A stretch of DNA of 64,000 nt from Xylanibacter caecicola (lineage in GTDB: Bacteria > Bacteroidota > Bacteroidia > Bacteroidales > Bacteroidaceae): the NCBI RefSeq assembly GCF_013166515.1, contig NZ_JABKKJ010000004.1, forward strand, positions 62,001-126,000, read 5' to 3'. The notes under the pieces were generated by a model. That model had not been told where the DNA came from. It saw nothing but the letters and a program-made list of their open reading frames with translations, and made no database searches. Within the stretch, counting starts at the first letter, position 1; every line of letters begins with the position of its first letter. This document shows positions 8,996 through 16,562 of the stretch, piece by piece. The position numbers and the translations under genes are program-made.

Positions 8996-10246
8996 TCAAC
9001 AGATTGTTTCGTTATACTTCGGTCTGTTCTCTTCAAACTCCTCACGTTCTCCTTCCAGTTCCAGTTTACGGAAGAGCTTGTTCCAATAATAGTTATTGGC
9101 GCGCACGCGTGCCTTGTGCATCTTGCATATAGCCGTTGAACGCTGGTATATGGTGTCCGTGCAGGCAGCGTCATAGTTCTCGCCCTGGCACCATGCGCAT
9201 CCGCTCGCCACCTCGCAGTCGATACATTCCTGCGGCGACTGCGTGCAACGGTCGAGCGTAAGGAAAGGACGCAGCCTGTTCTTATTTATACCTTCTCGCA
9301 CGTTGCCTATCACCCATGCTTTCTTCTCGCGGAGTGAGTATTGTGCGAAGCGCGTGCAGGGATAGAACAGTCCTGCGGCATCCACGGCAAGCATACGTCC
9401 GGCACCGCACCAGTTGTTGTTCTCCAGTTCGGGGTCCATGGGCTTGCCGATGCTTTCCGAGAAGAACGAGCAGGCATAGTCCTTGTAGTACTCTCCGTCG
9501 ATGATGGCGTCCGCCAGCTGCATGAGTTGTTCCTCAAGCAACCTGTCGTCGCCCTCTTTCCATACGTCCTCGAAGACGCAGTTGATGTTCACCTCATGAA
9601 TGCCTAACGAATAGAGATGCAGCACGCTTTCCGTGATATACGGTATGTCGGCACTGCTTATCGTCACCTTTGTTCCCGCTCCCGGAAACTGCTCGAGCCA
9701 GAGCGGTATGTTCTTTACCACATCATCGTACGAGCCGTGTTCCTCCTCGGGCTTCGGCATGATGCCATGTTCCATTTCCGGTGTCTTCCAGATGCGGTTC
9801 AGGTCATGCTTACGTCTCGTACCGTCTATGGTGATACCTATGGACAGATGCTCATAGTTCTTCTTTATGAAATTCTGTACCTTCTCCGTGTGGTAGTTGA
9901 TGCCGTTGGTGGAGAAGGAGAAGCGGTAGGAGTTGAACCAGTGGTGGTTCAGTCTGTACATCTCCGTCTTCAGATAATCGCATATCTTGTCTATCAGGTC
10001 TATCTCAAGGAACGGCTCGCCGCCGATGAAGTCCCAGATGACACTTTCCTCGTTGAACTCGTCCTCATGTTCCAGAATGTAGTCGATGGCTTGTTTTGCC
10101 ACCTCCCATGACATTCGCTCCTTCGTGTTCTTGCCCACAAGGTAACAGTACTTGCAGGCAAGCTGGCAGTCCTTCGTCACGATGAATGTGATGCTCTTCG
10201 CTATGCCGGACTGCCAGCCTTCGTTCTGTTCTTTTATTTCAGCCAT
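8996..10246 (-). CDS. Radical SAM/SPASM peptide maturase, CXXX-repeat target
   Basis: This 416-residue enzyme is expected to cleave S-adenosylmethionine and modify cysteine-rich peptides made next to it. The [4Fe-4S]-SAM motif CQLACKYC uses Cys27, Cys31 and Cys34, and the GGEP motif lies at 75-78. The C-terminal SPASM domain carries Cys280, Cys297, Cys334, Cys341, Cys344, Cys350, Cys353, Cys362 and Cys374, enough for two auxiliary clusters. Thioether links from Cys sulfur to carbon, as in sactipeptides or ranthipeptides, are the likely product, but the link type is not visible in the sequence. It sits 6 bp after a precursor gene and 4 bp before the second maturase. Confidence 0.88.
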   Translation of the reverse strand: MAEIKEQNEGWQSGIAKSITFIVTKDCQLACKYCYLVGKNTKERMSWEVAKQAIDYILEHEDEFNEESVIWDFIGGEPFLEIDLIDKICDYLKTEMYRLNHHWFNSYRFSFSTNGINYHTEKVQNFIKKNYEHLSIGITIDGTRRKHDLNRIWKTPEMEHGIMPKPEEEHGSYDDVVKNIPLWLEQFPGAGTKVTISSADIPYITESVLHLYSLGIHEVNINCVFEDVWKEGDDRLLEEQLMQLADAIIDGEYYKDYACSFFSESIGKPMDPELENNNWCGAGRMLAVDAAGLFYPCTRFAQYSLREKKAWVIGNVREGINKNRLRPFLTLDRCTQSPQECIDCEVASGCAWCQGENYDAACTDTIYQRSTAICKMHKARVRANNYYWNKLFRKLELEGEREEFEENRPKYNETIC

Positions 10247-10252
10247 ATTACA

Positions 10253-10555
10253 TTATCTATAATTGGATGAGGTGCATTGTCTGTAACAGTCACCTTTACA
10301 GGTTCGTTTACAGCCGCCTTTACATGATCCGGAACAGTCGTCTTGACATTTCCATTCGCAAGTGCCTTTACAACTGTTGCATCCACCCTCGCAGGTATAT
10401 CGGCAGTCATTGGCTATTGTTTCTGCAGCCTTTACGATTGAAGGAGAACCCGCCAAAATAATACCGCCAATCAATGGCAATATTCCTTTTGCTGCTTTCT
10501 TGAAGAACTCACGTCTTGATTGGAGTTCATTATTCTTGTTTTTCATATATTTCAA
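10253..10555 (-). CDS. CXXX-repeat precursor peptide with Tat leader
   Basis: A 100-residue precursor. The leader has QSRREFFKKAAK (residues 12-23, twin arginines at 14-15), a hydrophobic stretch and an IVKAAET segment that could be a signal peptidase I site. The core has twelve cysteines from Cys51 to Cys94, spaced exactly four apart except for one CxxC at 59-62. The variable residues are mostly Gly, Lys, Ser, Thr and Asp. It lies 6 bp before the radical SAM gene and is the third of three tandem precursors. A second ATG at codon 4 could be the true start. Confidence 0.87.
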   Translation of the reverse strand: MKYMKNKNNELQSRREFFKKAAKGILPLIGGIILAGSPSIVKAAETIANDCRYTCEGGCNSCKGTCEWKCQDDCSGSCKGGCKRTCKGDCYRQCTSSNYR

Positions 10556-10575
10556 TTTATTTTAGGTATTAGAAA

Positions 10576-10872
10576 CTAATATCTACGGCTGCTGTTCTGA
10601 CAGCCACCGGAACACGATCTGTAACAAGAACCGTAGCAACGCCCTTGACAACCTCCTCTACAACTCGTCTCACATCCCCCACGGCAGTTTGAAGCACAAG
10701 TCAACGTACAGGTTGACTGACACAAGCCTCCACAACCCATTTGTGTTTCCGAGGCTTTTACAATTAATGGGGCACTACCCAAAATAACACTGCCAATAAT
10801 AGGTAATATTCCCTTTGCCGCATTCTTGAAGAACTCGCGTCTCGATTGCAATTCTTTGTTGTCTTTTTTCAT
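10576..10872 (-). CDS. CXXX-repeat precursor peptide with Tat leader, perfect repeat
   Basis: A 98-residue precursor and the most regular of the set. Twelve cysteines (47, 51, 55 and so on to 91) follow an unbroken four-residue period, with Gly, Ser and Arg dominating between them. The leader carries QSRREFFKNAAK with twin arginines at 11-12, then GILPIIGSVILG and an IVKASET segment resembling a signal peptidase I site. The leader is nearly the same as in the two neighbouring precursors while the core differs, the usual signature of a shared maturase. It lies 20 bp upstream of the next precursor. Confidence 0.88.
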   Translation of the reverse strand: MKKDNKELQSRREFFKNAAKGILPIIGSVILGSAPLIVKASETQMGCGGLCQSTCTLTCASNCRGGCETSCRGGCQGRCYGSCYRSCSGGCQNSSRRY

Positions 10873-10893
10873 GATTAATAATTTGATTTAGTT

Positions 10894-11181
10894 TTATCGT
10901 AAACAATTCTTACATGTAGTATCACAATATCCCTTGCATGTTCCATCGCATGTTCCAGAACAATTACCACCGCAGCCTTTGCATCCTCCTTCACAACCAC
11001 CATGGCAGTTTCTTTGGCATGCTCCCCAACAATTATCATCACATCCCATGGGATGAATAGTTGAGGCTTTTATTATATTGGGTGTACCTGCTAATACAAT
11101 AGCACCAATAATAGGTAATACTTCTTTAGCTGCCTTTTTGAAGAAATCTCGTCTTGACTGTAATTCATTATTCTTTTCCAT
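10894..11181 (-). CDS. CXXX-repeat precursor peptide with Tat leader
   Basis: A 95-residue precursor, first gene of the tightly spaced string that runs to tatC. The leader has QSRRDFFKKAAK with twin arginines at 10-11, and an IIKASTI segment that may be cut after export. Thirteen cysteines lie between 47 and 93. The spacing is four residues except for two CxxC steps, 67-70 and 90-93. The core is rich in glycine. About 40 bp upstream lies a palindromic MITE-like repeat (from 11221), so the operon promoter may lie in or beyond that element. I could not pick out a convincing promoter box there. Confidence 0.86.
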   Translation of the reverse strand: MEKNNELQSRRDFFKKAAKEVLPIIGAIVLAGTPNIIKASTIHPMGCDDNCWGACQRNCHGGCEGGCKGCGGNCSGTCDGTCKGYCDTTCKNCLR

Positions 11182-11220
11182 AATTCTTGTTTCTTTAAAT
11201 TGTTATATATGGTATTACTC

Positions 11221-11460
11221 GAGTTCGAGATAACGAACATCCGAATATATCTTCTCACCGTAGGGACATATGCTTGTATTTGTCCGCACATGTCGAAGAT
11301 GTTTTCAGATAAGAATTTAAGTATTCAATACAAATACCTTGTTGTTTAGTTCCTTTTTTTCGTGTGAATGCAACAAAGAACGCCTCTATGAGGCGTGCGG
11401 ACAAATACAAGCATATGTCCCTACTCTGAAGAGAACACGACTAAAGCCATTATTCCGAAC
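11221..11460. repeat. Palindromic MITE-like element, copy 1
   Basis: The element is built around a perfect 29-bp inverted repeat, arms at 11261-11289 and 11395-11423, with a nested cgcctc/gaggcg-type palindrome near 11381-11394. Outer ends resemble each other in inverted form (gagttcgagataacga at the left, ttattccgaactc at the right). The spacer is also similar to that of the copy at 27781-28031, so this is a family of related elements and not a chance hairpin. It contains no gene. It fills most of the 317-bp gap between the zinc-knuckle gene and the first tandem precursor. Confidence 0.8.
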
Positions 11461-11498
11461 TCACGTATGTGTTAATAAAAAGAGTGCACATATATTAT

Positions 11499-11834
11499 TT
11501 ATCTGACATTGAATCTTCCCTGACACCTTGGGCAGACCCATCTGTAGTCTTTTATGTCATCCACACCTCTGCCTCCGCAATAATTACATGGGTCTGATAG
11601 AGAGCCGTTCCTACGAGCATCTTCCTTGGTACGTCCGTATCCATACCAACCTTTACCTTTACATGCGCGGCAGGTTCTTTCTCCTACTTTTACAAGCATC
11701 TGTCTTAACTGTACATCGCAGTGCGGACAATAATATCCTTGTTGTGACGGACTCTTTGTCTTTTGTTCGTCTTTTGCGAAAGTCCAGGCTATTGCAAGCA
11801 TGGCGACGATCATAATGCAAAATACTTTTTTCAT
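11499..11834 (-). CDS. Secreted small protein with four CxxC zinc knuckles (DnaJ zinc-finger-like)
   Basis: This 111-residue protein has a Sec-type signal peptide (residues 1-20) and then four CxxC pairs: 36/39, 55/58, 83/86 and 101/104. Two of them are followed by G-x-G (CKGKG and CGGRG), the CxxCxGxG pattern of the DnaJ cysteine-rich domain. No J-domain is present. Periplasmic proteins of this type could bind zinc or unfolded thiol-rich clients. A link to the CXXX peptides is suggested only by position: it lies inside the island, flanked on both sides by palindromic repeats. It is separated from its neighbours by more than 200 bp, so it may be a separate transcript. Confidence 0.6.
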   Translation of the reverse strand: MKKVFCIMIVAMLAIAWTFAKDEQKTKSPSQQGYYCPHCDVQLRQMLVKVGERTCRACKGKGWYGYGRTKEDARRNGSLSDPCNYCGGRGVDDIKDYRWVCPRCQGRFNVR

Positions 11835-11910
11835 AACTGTAATTTTTAATACTTGCCTACTCTATGCGGTTTTCAGCTTCCCCGTTTACATACTTCATAT
11901 AGTATTATGT

Positions 11911-12030
11911 GAGTCCGGATAACGAACAATGACTTTAAAACTCTGATCTGAACGCCCCTTTGATGCGTGTGGACATTTACAAGAAAAATGTCCGTGGAAA
12001 GATTGATTCGGATATTCTTATCACGAACTC
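11911..12030. repeat. Palindromic MITE-like element, degenerate copy
   Basis: Left end gagtccggataacgaac and right end ttcttatcacgaactc are diverged inverted copies, and the middle keeps the words gaacgcc, gcgtgtggac and tacaag found in the complete copies at 11221 and 27781. It lies between a precursor gene and the zinc-knuckle gene. It appears shortened and mutated. Confidence 0.6.
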
Positions 12031-12051
12031 GCGTAGTAGTATATAAAAGTT

Positions 12052-12348
12052 TTATACACTCGTGTGATAACATGTGTTGGTACAGTAGTTCTTACATGTT
12101 TCTGTACATAAGTTTGAACATGTAGATGTACACAGGTTTCCACATCCGTAACTTCCGCCGTCATCATAGTCACGGCTTCCGCTGTAGCTTCCTCCGCCTC
12201 CAGAACCCATATTCGATACAGAGTTCATCAGTGCGTTTTGAAAGATCTCACAACTCGACATCATCAGTCCGAGCATGGGCAAAGCTGCGTACGCGGTCTT
12301 CTTGAAGAACTGTCTGCGTGACAGCATTTCTTTGTTTTTCTTTTTCAT
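12052..12348 (-). CDS. CXXX-repeat precursor peptide with Tat lipoprotein-like leader
   Basis: A 98-residue precursor. The leader has LSRRQFFKK (twin arginines at 11-12) and a hydrophobic run ending in MMSSC with Cys33, the same position as the lipobox cysteine in the precursor at 7757-8056. A long glycine/serine-rich linker (residues 48-67) separates the anchor from a core of seven cysteines at 69-93 with a perfect four-residue period. The linker suggests the modified core is held away from the membrane. It starts 18 bp after the Sel1-repeat gene and may share its transcript. It is isolated from the other precursors by a repeat element and the zinc-knuckle gene. Confidence 0.82.
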   Translation of the reverse strand: MKKKNKEMLSRRQFFKKTAYAALPMLGLMMSSCEIFQNALMNSVSNMGSGGGGSYSGSRDYDDGGSYGCGNLCTSTCSNLCTETCKNYCTNTCYHTSV

Positions 12349-12366
12349 GTTTTTTGTCTTTATGTT

Positions 12367-13605
12367 TTATTTCATTCTTGATAGATAAAGCGATGCCATG
12401 AAGGATGCCTTGTCGTCGTCGCTGTCCTTTACCGTCTCGAAGAGTCTCTTTGCTTCTCGCTTATTCTTGGGTATGCCGCAAGCCCCTTGATACAGTAGTT
12501 CGGCAGAATAATATACAGCACGAGGATTTCCTGTCTTCATTAGTTTCATCAACTCTTGTGCTCCGGCTCTTGTGTCGTAGTTGGCTACTTTGCCCGTGCA
12601 ATGTGCCCATGCCAGCTCTGCCTGTCCTGTTATAGCCCCTTGTTCCGCAGCTTTCTGATACCACGATAACCGTTCATTGTCATTATCACAACAAAAATCT
12701 GCAATCATTAAAGATGCTGTTGCCGAGCCTGCTTCCGATGCCTTTACATACCATTTCCTTGCTTCTAACTTTGATTGTGTCAATCCTCCCCAACCTCTCA
12801 GATAAAACTCAGCGACAGCTAATATTGCATAATTGAGCCCTTGTTCGGCTGATTTCATAAAGTAGTCAAATGCCAGTTTTTCATTTTTTTCCAATCCATT
12901 GGCACCTTCCATAAGGTAACCGCCATAATAATATTGCGAGTGTCTATCTCCCAAATAAGCTCCTTTCTTGGCATAATAAATGGCTTTTTCTACATCTATT
13001 GCCACACCGTCTCCTCTTTCATAATAATAACTTGTTTGCCCACAAGCAAGTCCGTCGTCAAGATCTGCCGCCTGTTTGGTATATCTAAAGGCTGCCTCTT
13101 TATCGACTGCAATATTGCAAAGACCTTCATGATATACTATTCCCAAATTTCTCAAGGCTTGTGGTGAGTTGTGTTCTGCGGCAATCCTGTACCAATACAA
13201 AGCCTGTTCCGGATCTTTTTTGAGTCCACACTTGCCGTTATAGTAGCACAATCCGAGTTCATACATTGCGTCTTTGTCATATTGTTCTGCCGCCATTCTT
13301 AGATATTTCATAGCCTCCGGATAATTTGTTTCCTTTTCTTTGAGGATTGCATACATCCACAGTTGGGCTGTAGCATTGCCCATGTCCGCTGCCTTTCTGA
13401 ACAGTTCCGTGGCCTTCTCACGGTTCATAAACACGCCATTGGTTCCATCGTAGTAATCCTCAGCCTGTTGTAACAGTTCTTCGCTCGTCGGAACTTTCTT
13501 TGTGACCGTCGGTCTTTTGGTTACTTTTTTCTGTGCATGTACTGTTTGGATATTGGCGGTCAGGCTTATTGCCATTAGCAGCGATGTGTATAAAAAGTGT
13601 TTCAT
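12367..13605 (-). CDS. Secreted Sel1-repeat (TPR-like) protein
   Basis: The 412-residue protein has a signal peptide ending near VHAQ (residue 25) and then a solenoid of Sel1-like repeats, each with the A-x-x-x-L-G/Y-x-Y-x-x-G-x-G pattern. Examples are AMYELGLCYYNGKCG and ALRNLGIVYHEGLC. Sel1 repeats bind proteins and often act as scaffolds. The gene ends 18 bp before a lipobox-bearing CXXX precursor, so a scaffold or receptor role for the exported peptide is possible, but this is inference from position. The first 20 codons and the bases before them are nearly the same as those of the gene at 13676-14170. Confidence 0.85.
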   Translation of the reverse strand: MKHFLYTSLLMAISLTANIQTVHAQKKVTKRPTVTKKVPTSEELLQQAEDYYDGTNGVFMNREKATELFRKAADMGNATAQLWMYAILKEKETNYPEAMKYLRMAAEQYDKDAMYELGLCYYNGKCGLKKDPEQALYWYRIAAEHNSPQALRNLGIVYHEGLCNIAVDKEAAFRYTKQAADLDDGLACGQTSYYYERGDGVAIDVEKAIYYAKKGAYLGDRHSQYYYGGYLMEGANGLEKNEKLAFDYFMKSAEQGLNYAILAVAEFYLRGWGGLTQSKLEARKWYVKASEAGSATASLMIADFCCDNDNERLSWYQKAAEQGAITGQAELAWAHCTGKVANYDTRAGAQELMKLMKTGNPRAVYYSAELLYQGACGIPKNKREAKRLFETVKDSDDDKASFMASLYLSRMK

Positions 13606-13642
13606 TGTTATTATTGTTGTTTTATGATTGTAATTTAATTGA
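13574..13642. repeat. Duplicated leader/signal-peptide cassette, copy 1
   Basis: This stretch covers the start of the Sel1 gene and its 5' flank. It matches 14139-14208 with only a few differences, including the start codon, the MKHFLYTSLLMAI signal sequence and about 40 bp of upstream DNA. The mature proteins downstream are unrelated. Confidence 0.75.
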
Positions 13643-13675
13643 GATAATATGTAACTTCATCTCATTTATAAATTA

Positions 13676-14170
13676 TTATTTGGTTCTATAAAATATGATA
13701 TCCGACATGTTTACATATTTTTCACCAGCATAGTACATTCTATTATCTGAATTAAGTCTATAACCTGTTTCTATATAATATCTTTTACATACAATTTTAT
13801 CATTTACTAATTCAGCCGTTACATATTCTATTGAAGGTCCAAAGTATTTAGGTCGTCCACCTGGTTCCCCTACATAACATGGTGCCATTTGGCAATGCCA
13901 TGATATTATGTTGCCATTTTGCTTTATATCTTTGGCAGGTGGACTGTAATTATCTATTTCTCCTTTTGCATTTTCTACAGCGAGTTGAATTTCAAAAGTT
14001 TCGTTGCGTTTACAAATATTCAAGACATATCTTATAGATCTTCCTCCTTCTTGAAAAGCAGCCGAATACCATGTGCCACAGAATTTATCATTAGACTGTG
14101 CACATATTGTTTGGATGTTACCGATGAGGCATATAGCCATGAGCAGCGATGTGTATAAAAAGTGTTTCAT
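13676..14170 (-). CDS. Secreted hypothetical protein
   Basis: A 164-residue protein with a signal peptide ending at ICAQ (residue 25). The mature part, beginning with NDKFCGTWYSA, has alternating hydrophobic and polar stretches that suggest a small beta-barrel or beta-sandwich. I recognise no family. The GTW opening and the layout resemble the next gene (14223-14756, GDWVGTY), so the two may be distant relatives. It shares its 5' flank and signal peptide with the Sel1 gene downstream, from which it is separated by 70 bp. Confidence 0.65.
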   Translation of the reverse strand: MKHFLYTSLLMAICLIGNIQTICAQSNDKFCGTWYSAAFQEGGRSIRYVLNICKRNETFEIQLAVENAKGEIDNYSPPAKDIKQNGNIISWHCQMAPCYVGEPGGRPKYFGPSIEYVTAELVNDKIVCKRYYIETGYRLNSDNRMYYAGEKYVNMSDIIFYRTK

Positions 14171-14208
14171 TGTTATTATTGTTATTTTATGATTATCAAT
14201 TTAATTGA
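14139..14208. repeat. Duplicated leader/signal-peptide cassette, copy 2
   Basis: Near-identical to 13574-13642. The shared stretch stops soon after the signal peptide codons. This looks like duplication of an expression-and-export cassette, or gene conversion confined to it. Confidence 0.75.
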
Positions 14209-14222
14209 CTAGAACAGCCATA

Positions 14223-14756
14223 TCACCATCCGTCGTCTTTGTATAGCATATCTCCTTCTCCAAAATATCCTTTAATAGGCATTCTTTCTTCCCCTATTTT
14301 TCCACTATCCCCATAATAAGTTAGAATTAAATAGAATTTATAGTTCAGTGTATTTTTATTTATTAAAACAGAAGCGTGTATGACACACTTTGAAGAGTTT
14401 ATTCGTTGTCCATTTTTCTTATCGGTACCATCCCAGCCAAAGTTATATCCTCTATCCATGGTGAAATGTAATGAATTCCCTTGTTGTGAGACATTCTTGC
14501 ATTCGGGCCAATAATCCATATCAGCTCCGGGAGTTTGTGACTTTATTCTTACAGTATAAGCAGTGTCAATTTTATTTATCCTTATCCACATTTTATCTAT
14601 GGTGCTTTTCATTTCATCAGAATTAGGGTCATATCTAACATTGTTGTATGTTCCCACCCAGTCCCCGACAAGCTCGTCATTAGCCTGTGCATGTGCTGTT
14701 TGGATATTACCAATAAGGCATATTGCCGTTAATAATGCAAATAAATAGTGTTTCAT
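14223..14756 (-). CDS. Secreted hypothetical protein
   Basis: A 177-residue protein with a signal peptide ending at AHAQ (residue 24), closely related to the signal peptides of the two genes downstream. The mature region starts NDELVGDWVGTYNNV and is rich in beta-type alternation, with motifs such as LHFTMDRGYNFGWDG. No known family is recognised. The GDWxGxY opening recalls lipocalin-like or other small beta-barrel secreted proteins, which is only a shape argument. It follows the peptidase gene by 13 bp on the same strand, so co-transcription is likely. Confidence 0.62.
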   Translation of the reverse strand: MKHYLFALLTAICLIGNIQTAHAQANDELVGDWVGTYNNVRYDPNSDEMKSTIDKMWIRINKIDTAYTVRIKSQTPGADMDYWPECKNVSQQGNSLHFTMDRGYNFGWDGTDKKNGQRINSSKCVIHASVLINKNTLNYKFYLILTYYGDSGKIGEERMPIKGYFGEGDMLYKDDGW

Positions 14757-14769
14757 AGTTGTTGTTATT

Positions 14770-16197
14770 TTATTTGTTCTTCATTTTAGCGATGTCTGTG
14801 ATAATGTTCTCCACCATGCTTACCATTTGTGACATTTCTTCAACGCAGCACCATTCATATATGCTGTGTTCGCTTTGTTGTCCCGAATAGATACAAGGTC
14901 CGCCGGGTATCATGTCCGGCATGCGTGCAGAGAGCATAGCAGATGTTGTGCCGCCACGCTCGTGGCGAGGTGTAAGTGTCATTGATGCTTTGGCGGCAGC
15001 CTTGGTTATCAGCGACGGAACATACTCCGGCATGGAGTAGGCGATGTTTTCATATTGCAGTGCCGGTTCGCTTCGTGTCACCTCTACAAACGGAAAGGCA
15101 CGGCATGTCTTTGTGAAAGCGCTGTCAAGATGCTGAAGTAACGTGTCGCCCTCGTGCTTGTCGAAATAACGCAGACGTATTTTCGCTATATATTCGTCGC
15201 GTATGTCCTTGCCCATGCTGTCTTTAGGATGTTCGCACGAGTAGCAATGTATGTATCCCTTTGTGCCGGTGCTTGCACTCGGATGTACTGAAGTAGGTAT
15301 GCTTCCTATGAAATAAGACGAGGCAGTGAGCGCGTCACCGTATTTATTCTCAAATCCGTGACTGGGATGTGCCATGTTTCCCTTGAAACGGAAGGTCTGT
15401 CCTATGGCGGTGAAGTTTGCTACGGAATAGGCGCGCGGGGCATCTCCGTCCACGTCTATCACTATATCGGGGCGTGTTCCGAACACTTGCGGGTCGTAAC
15501 GATATGCCGCCTTGCCCACATCCTCGTTTTGCGAAAGCATCACCATTACGCGTCCATGCTTCAGTTTCGGATTGTTTACAAGCTCCTCTATCATGGTTAC
15601 AAGCACGGTGCAGCCTGTCTTGTCGTCGGCACCGAGCAGGGTAGAGCCGTCCGATGTTATGATTGTCTTGCCTTTCAGGAACTTAAGATGAGTGCCTTGC
15701 GGCATGTCCGGACTTAGGGTTACACCGTTTCCAATGTTTATAGTCCCTCCGTCATAGTTCCTGTGTACCTGCGGCTTTATGCCTTTGCCCGGTGCTTCCG
15801 GCGTTACGTCCATGTGTGCCATGAACAATACCGACGGAACATTGTCCTTGATATTTGCCGGAATGTCCACATATATATAATAGTCTTCCGATAAAGTCAC
15901 TTTCACGTTCTTTCCACCAAACGATTTTATCTCGTTATATATATGATTGGCTATCTGCTTTTGTCCGTCTGTCATGGGGAAAGATTCAGGGTCGGGGTCG
16001 TCGATCGACTGGCTTTCTATAGACACATAAGACAGAAAACGCTTCTCAATCTTTTTGTTGCGTGTATCAATTCCATGTGTCGACGTGATTTCAGAGGATG
16101 TTTTCAATCTCTGTGCATTCGTTCCGATCGTGGCAAAGCACAGTATTACACATGAGAAAACAATGATTAGTCGGATTCTTGGTACATGTAAATTCAT
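14770..16197 (-). CDS. Exported peptidase T-like (M20B) metallopeptidase
   Basis: The 475-residue protein resembles tripeptidase T, which removes N-terminal residues from tripeptides using two zinc ions. An N-terminal hydrophobic segment (about residues 8-28) ending in TNAQ indicates export, unlike classic cytoplasmic PepT. Metal and catalytic motifs are visible: HMD at 128-130, GADDKTG at 189-195, and DVDGD near 248-252. The usual DEE-type motif reads QNEDVG at 223-228, so the catalytic Glu is kept while its partner is Asp. The late RGGTT segment is also slightly altered. It is probably active with shifted specificity. It ends 13 bp before a small secreted protein gene. Confidence 0.85.
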   Translation of the reverse strand: MNLHVPRIRLIIVFSCVILCFATIGTNAQRLKTSSEITSTHGIDTRNKKIEKRFLSYVSIESQSIDDPDPESFPMTDGQKQIANHIYNEIKSFGGKNVKVTLSEDYYIYVDIPANIKDNVPSVLFMAHMDVTPEAPGKGIKPQVHRNYDGGTINIGNGVTLSPDMPQGTHLKFLKGKTIITSDGSTLLGADDKTGCTVLVTMIEELVNNPKLKHGRVMVMLSQNEDVGKAAYRYDPQVFGTRPDIVIDVDGDAPRAYSVANFTAIGQTFRFKGNMAHPSHGFENKYGDALTASSYFIGSIPTSVHPSASTGTKGYIHCYSCEHPKDSMGKDIRDEYIAKIRLRYFDKHEGDTLLQHLDSAFTKTCRAFPFVEVTRSEPALQYENIAYSMPEYVPSLITKAAAKASMTLTPRHERGGTTSAMLSARMPDMIPGGPCIYSGQQSEHSIYEWCCVEEMSQMVSMVENIITDIAKMKNK

Positions 16198-16246
16198 GGC
16201 AGTAAGTTTTATGCGACCTATAAAACCCCTGATTCGGTCTGTTAAT

Positions 16247-16556
16247 ATAAAAAGGAAAGACGTGGGTTCTGTATCTGTCGCTTATCCCGGTTTCAGGCTC
16301 CTCGCATTGCCCATGTCAATAGATAAGCAACAGAGGAAGCCCACGCCGTGAGATATTATGATACAATATATCATCCTGCCATGTCCGGCAAGACAATACA
16401 TGATATAATATACCAAAGCATGGACGTCTCGTTGCCGTACCTCTCTTGACATGTTTCTACAATCTTGCGAGGATCTGAAAACCAAGAGTTTACGACGTTC
16501 TTATAGACGTCCTTATACCACTATGTAATAATCCGTTGTTCTTTATGGGAACAGGA
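16247..16556 (-). ncRNA. Candidate structured small RNA of about 310 nt
   Basis: Read on the minus strand, this gene-free stretch folds into three nested stem-loops. The first is closed by ggacgtct/agacgtcc with an inner ctcttg/caagag stem. The second is AT-rich. The third is long: ctgttgcttatc pairs with gataagcgacag and an outer cgtggg/cccacg stem closes it, followed by a T-rich run like a terminator. A well-formed promoter lies directly upstream (16563-16593). I could not match it to tmRNA, RNase P or SRP RNA. A 6S-like role is possible but unproven. Alternatively it is a long leader of the peptidase gene at 16197. Confidence 0.5.
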
Positions 16557-16562
16557 TTTATG

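Noticed and set aside
16247..16556. tmRNA, RNase P RNA or SRP RNA
   Set aside because: No tag reading frame or CCA end, no GAGGAAAGUCC-type RNase P core, and no GGAAG/AGCAG SRP motif were found.
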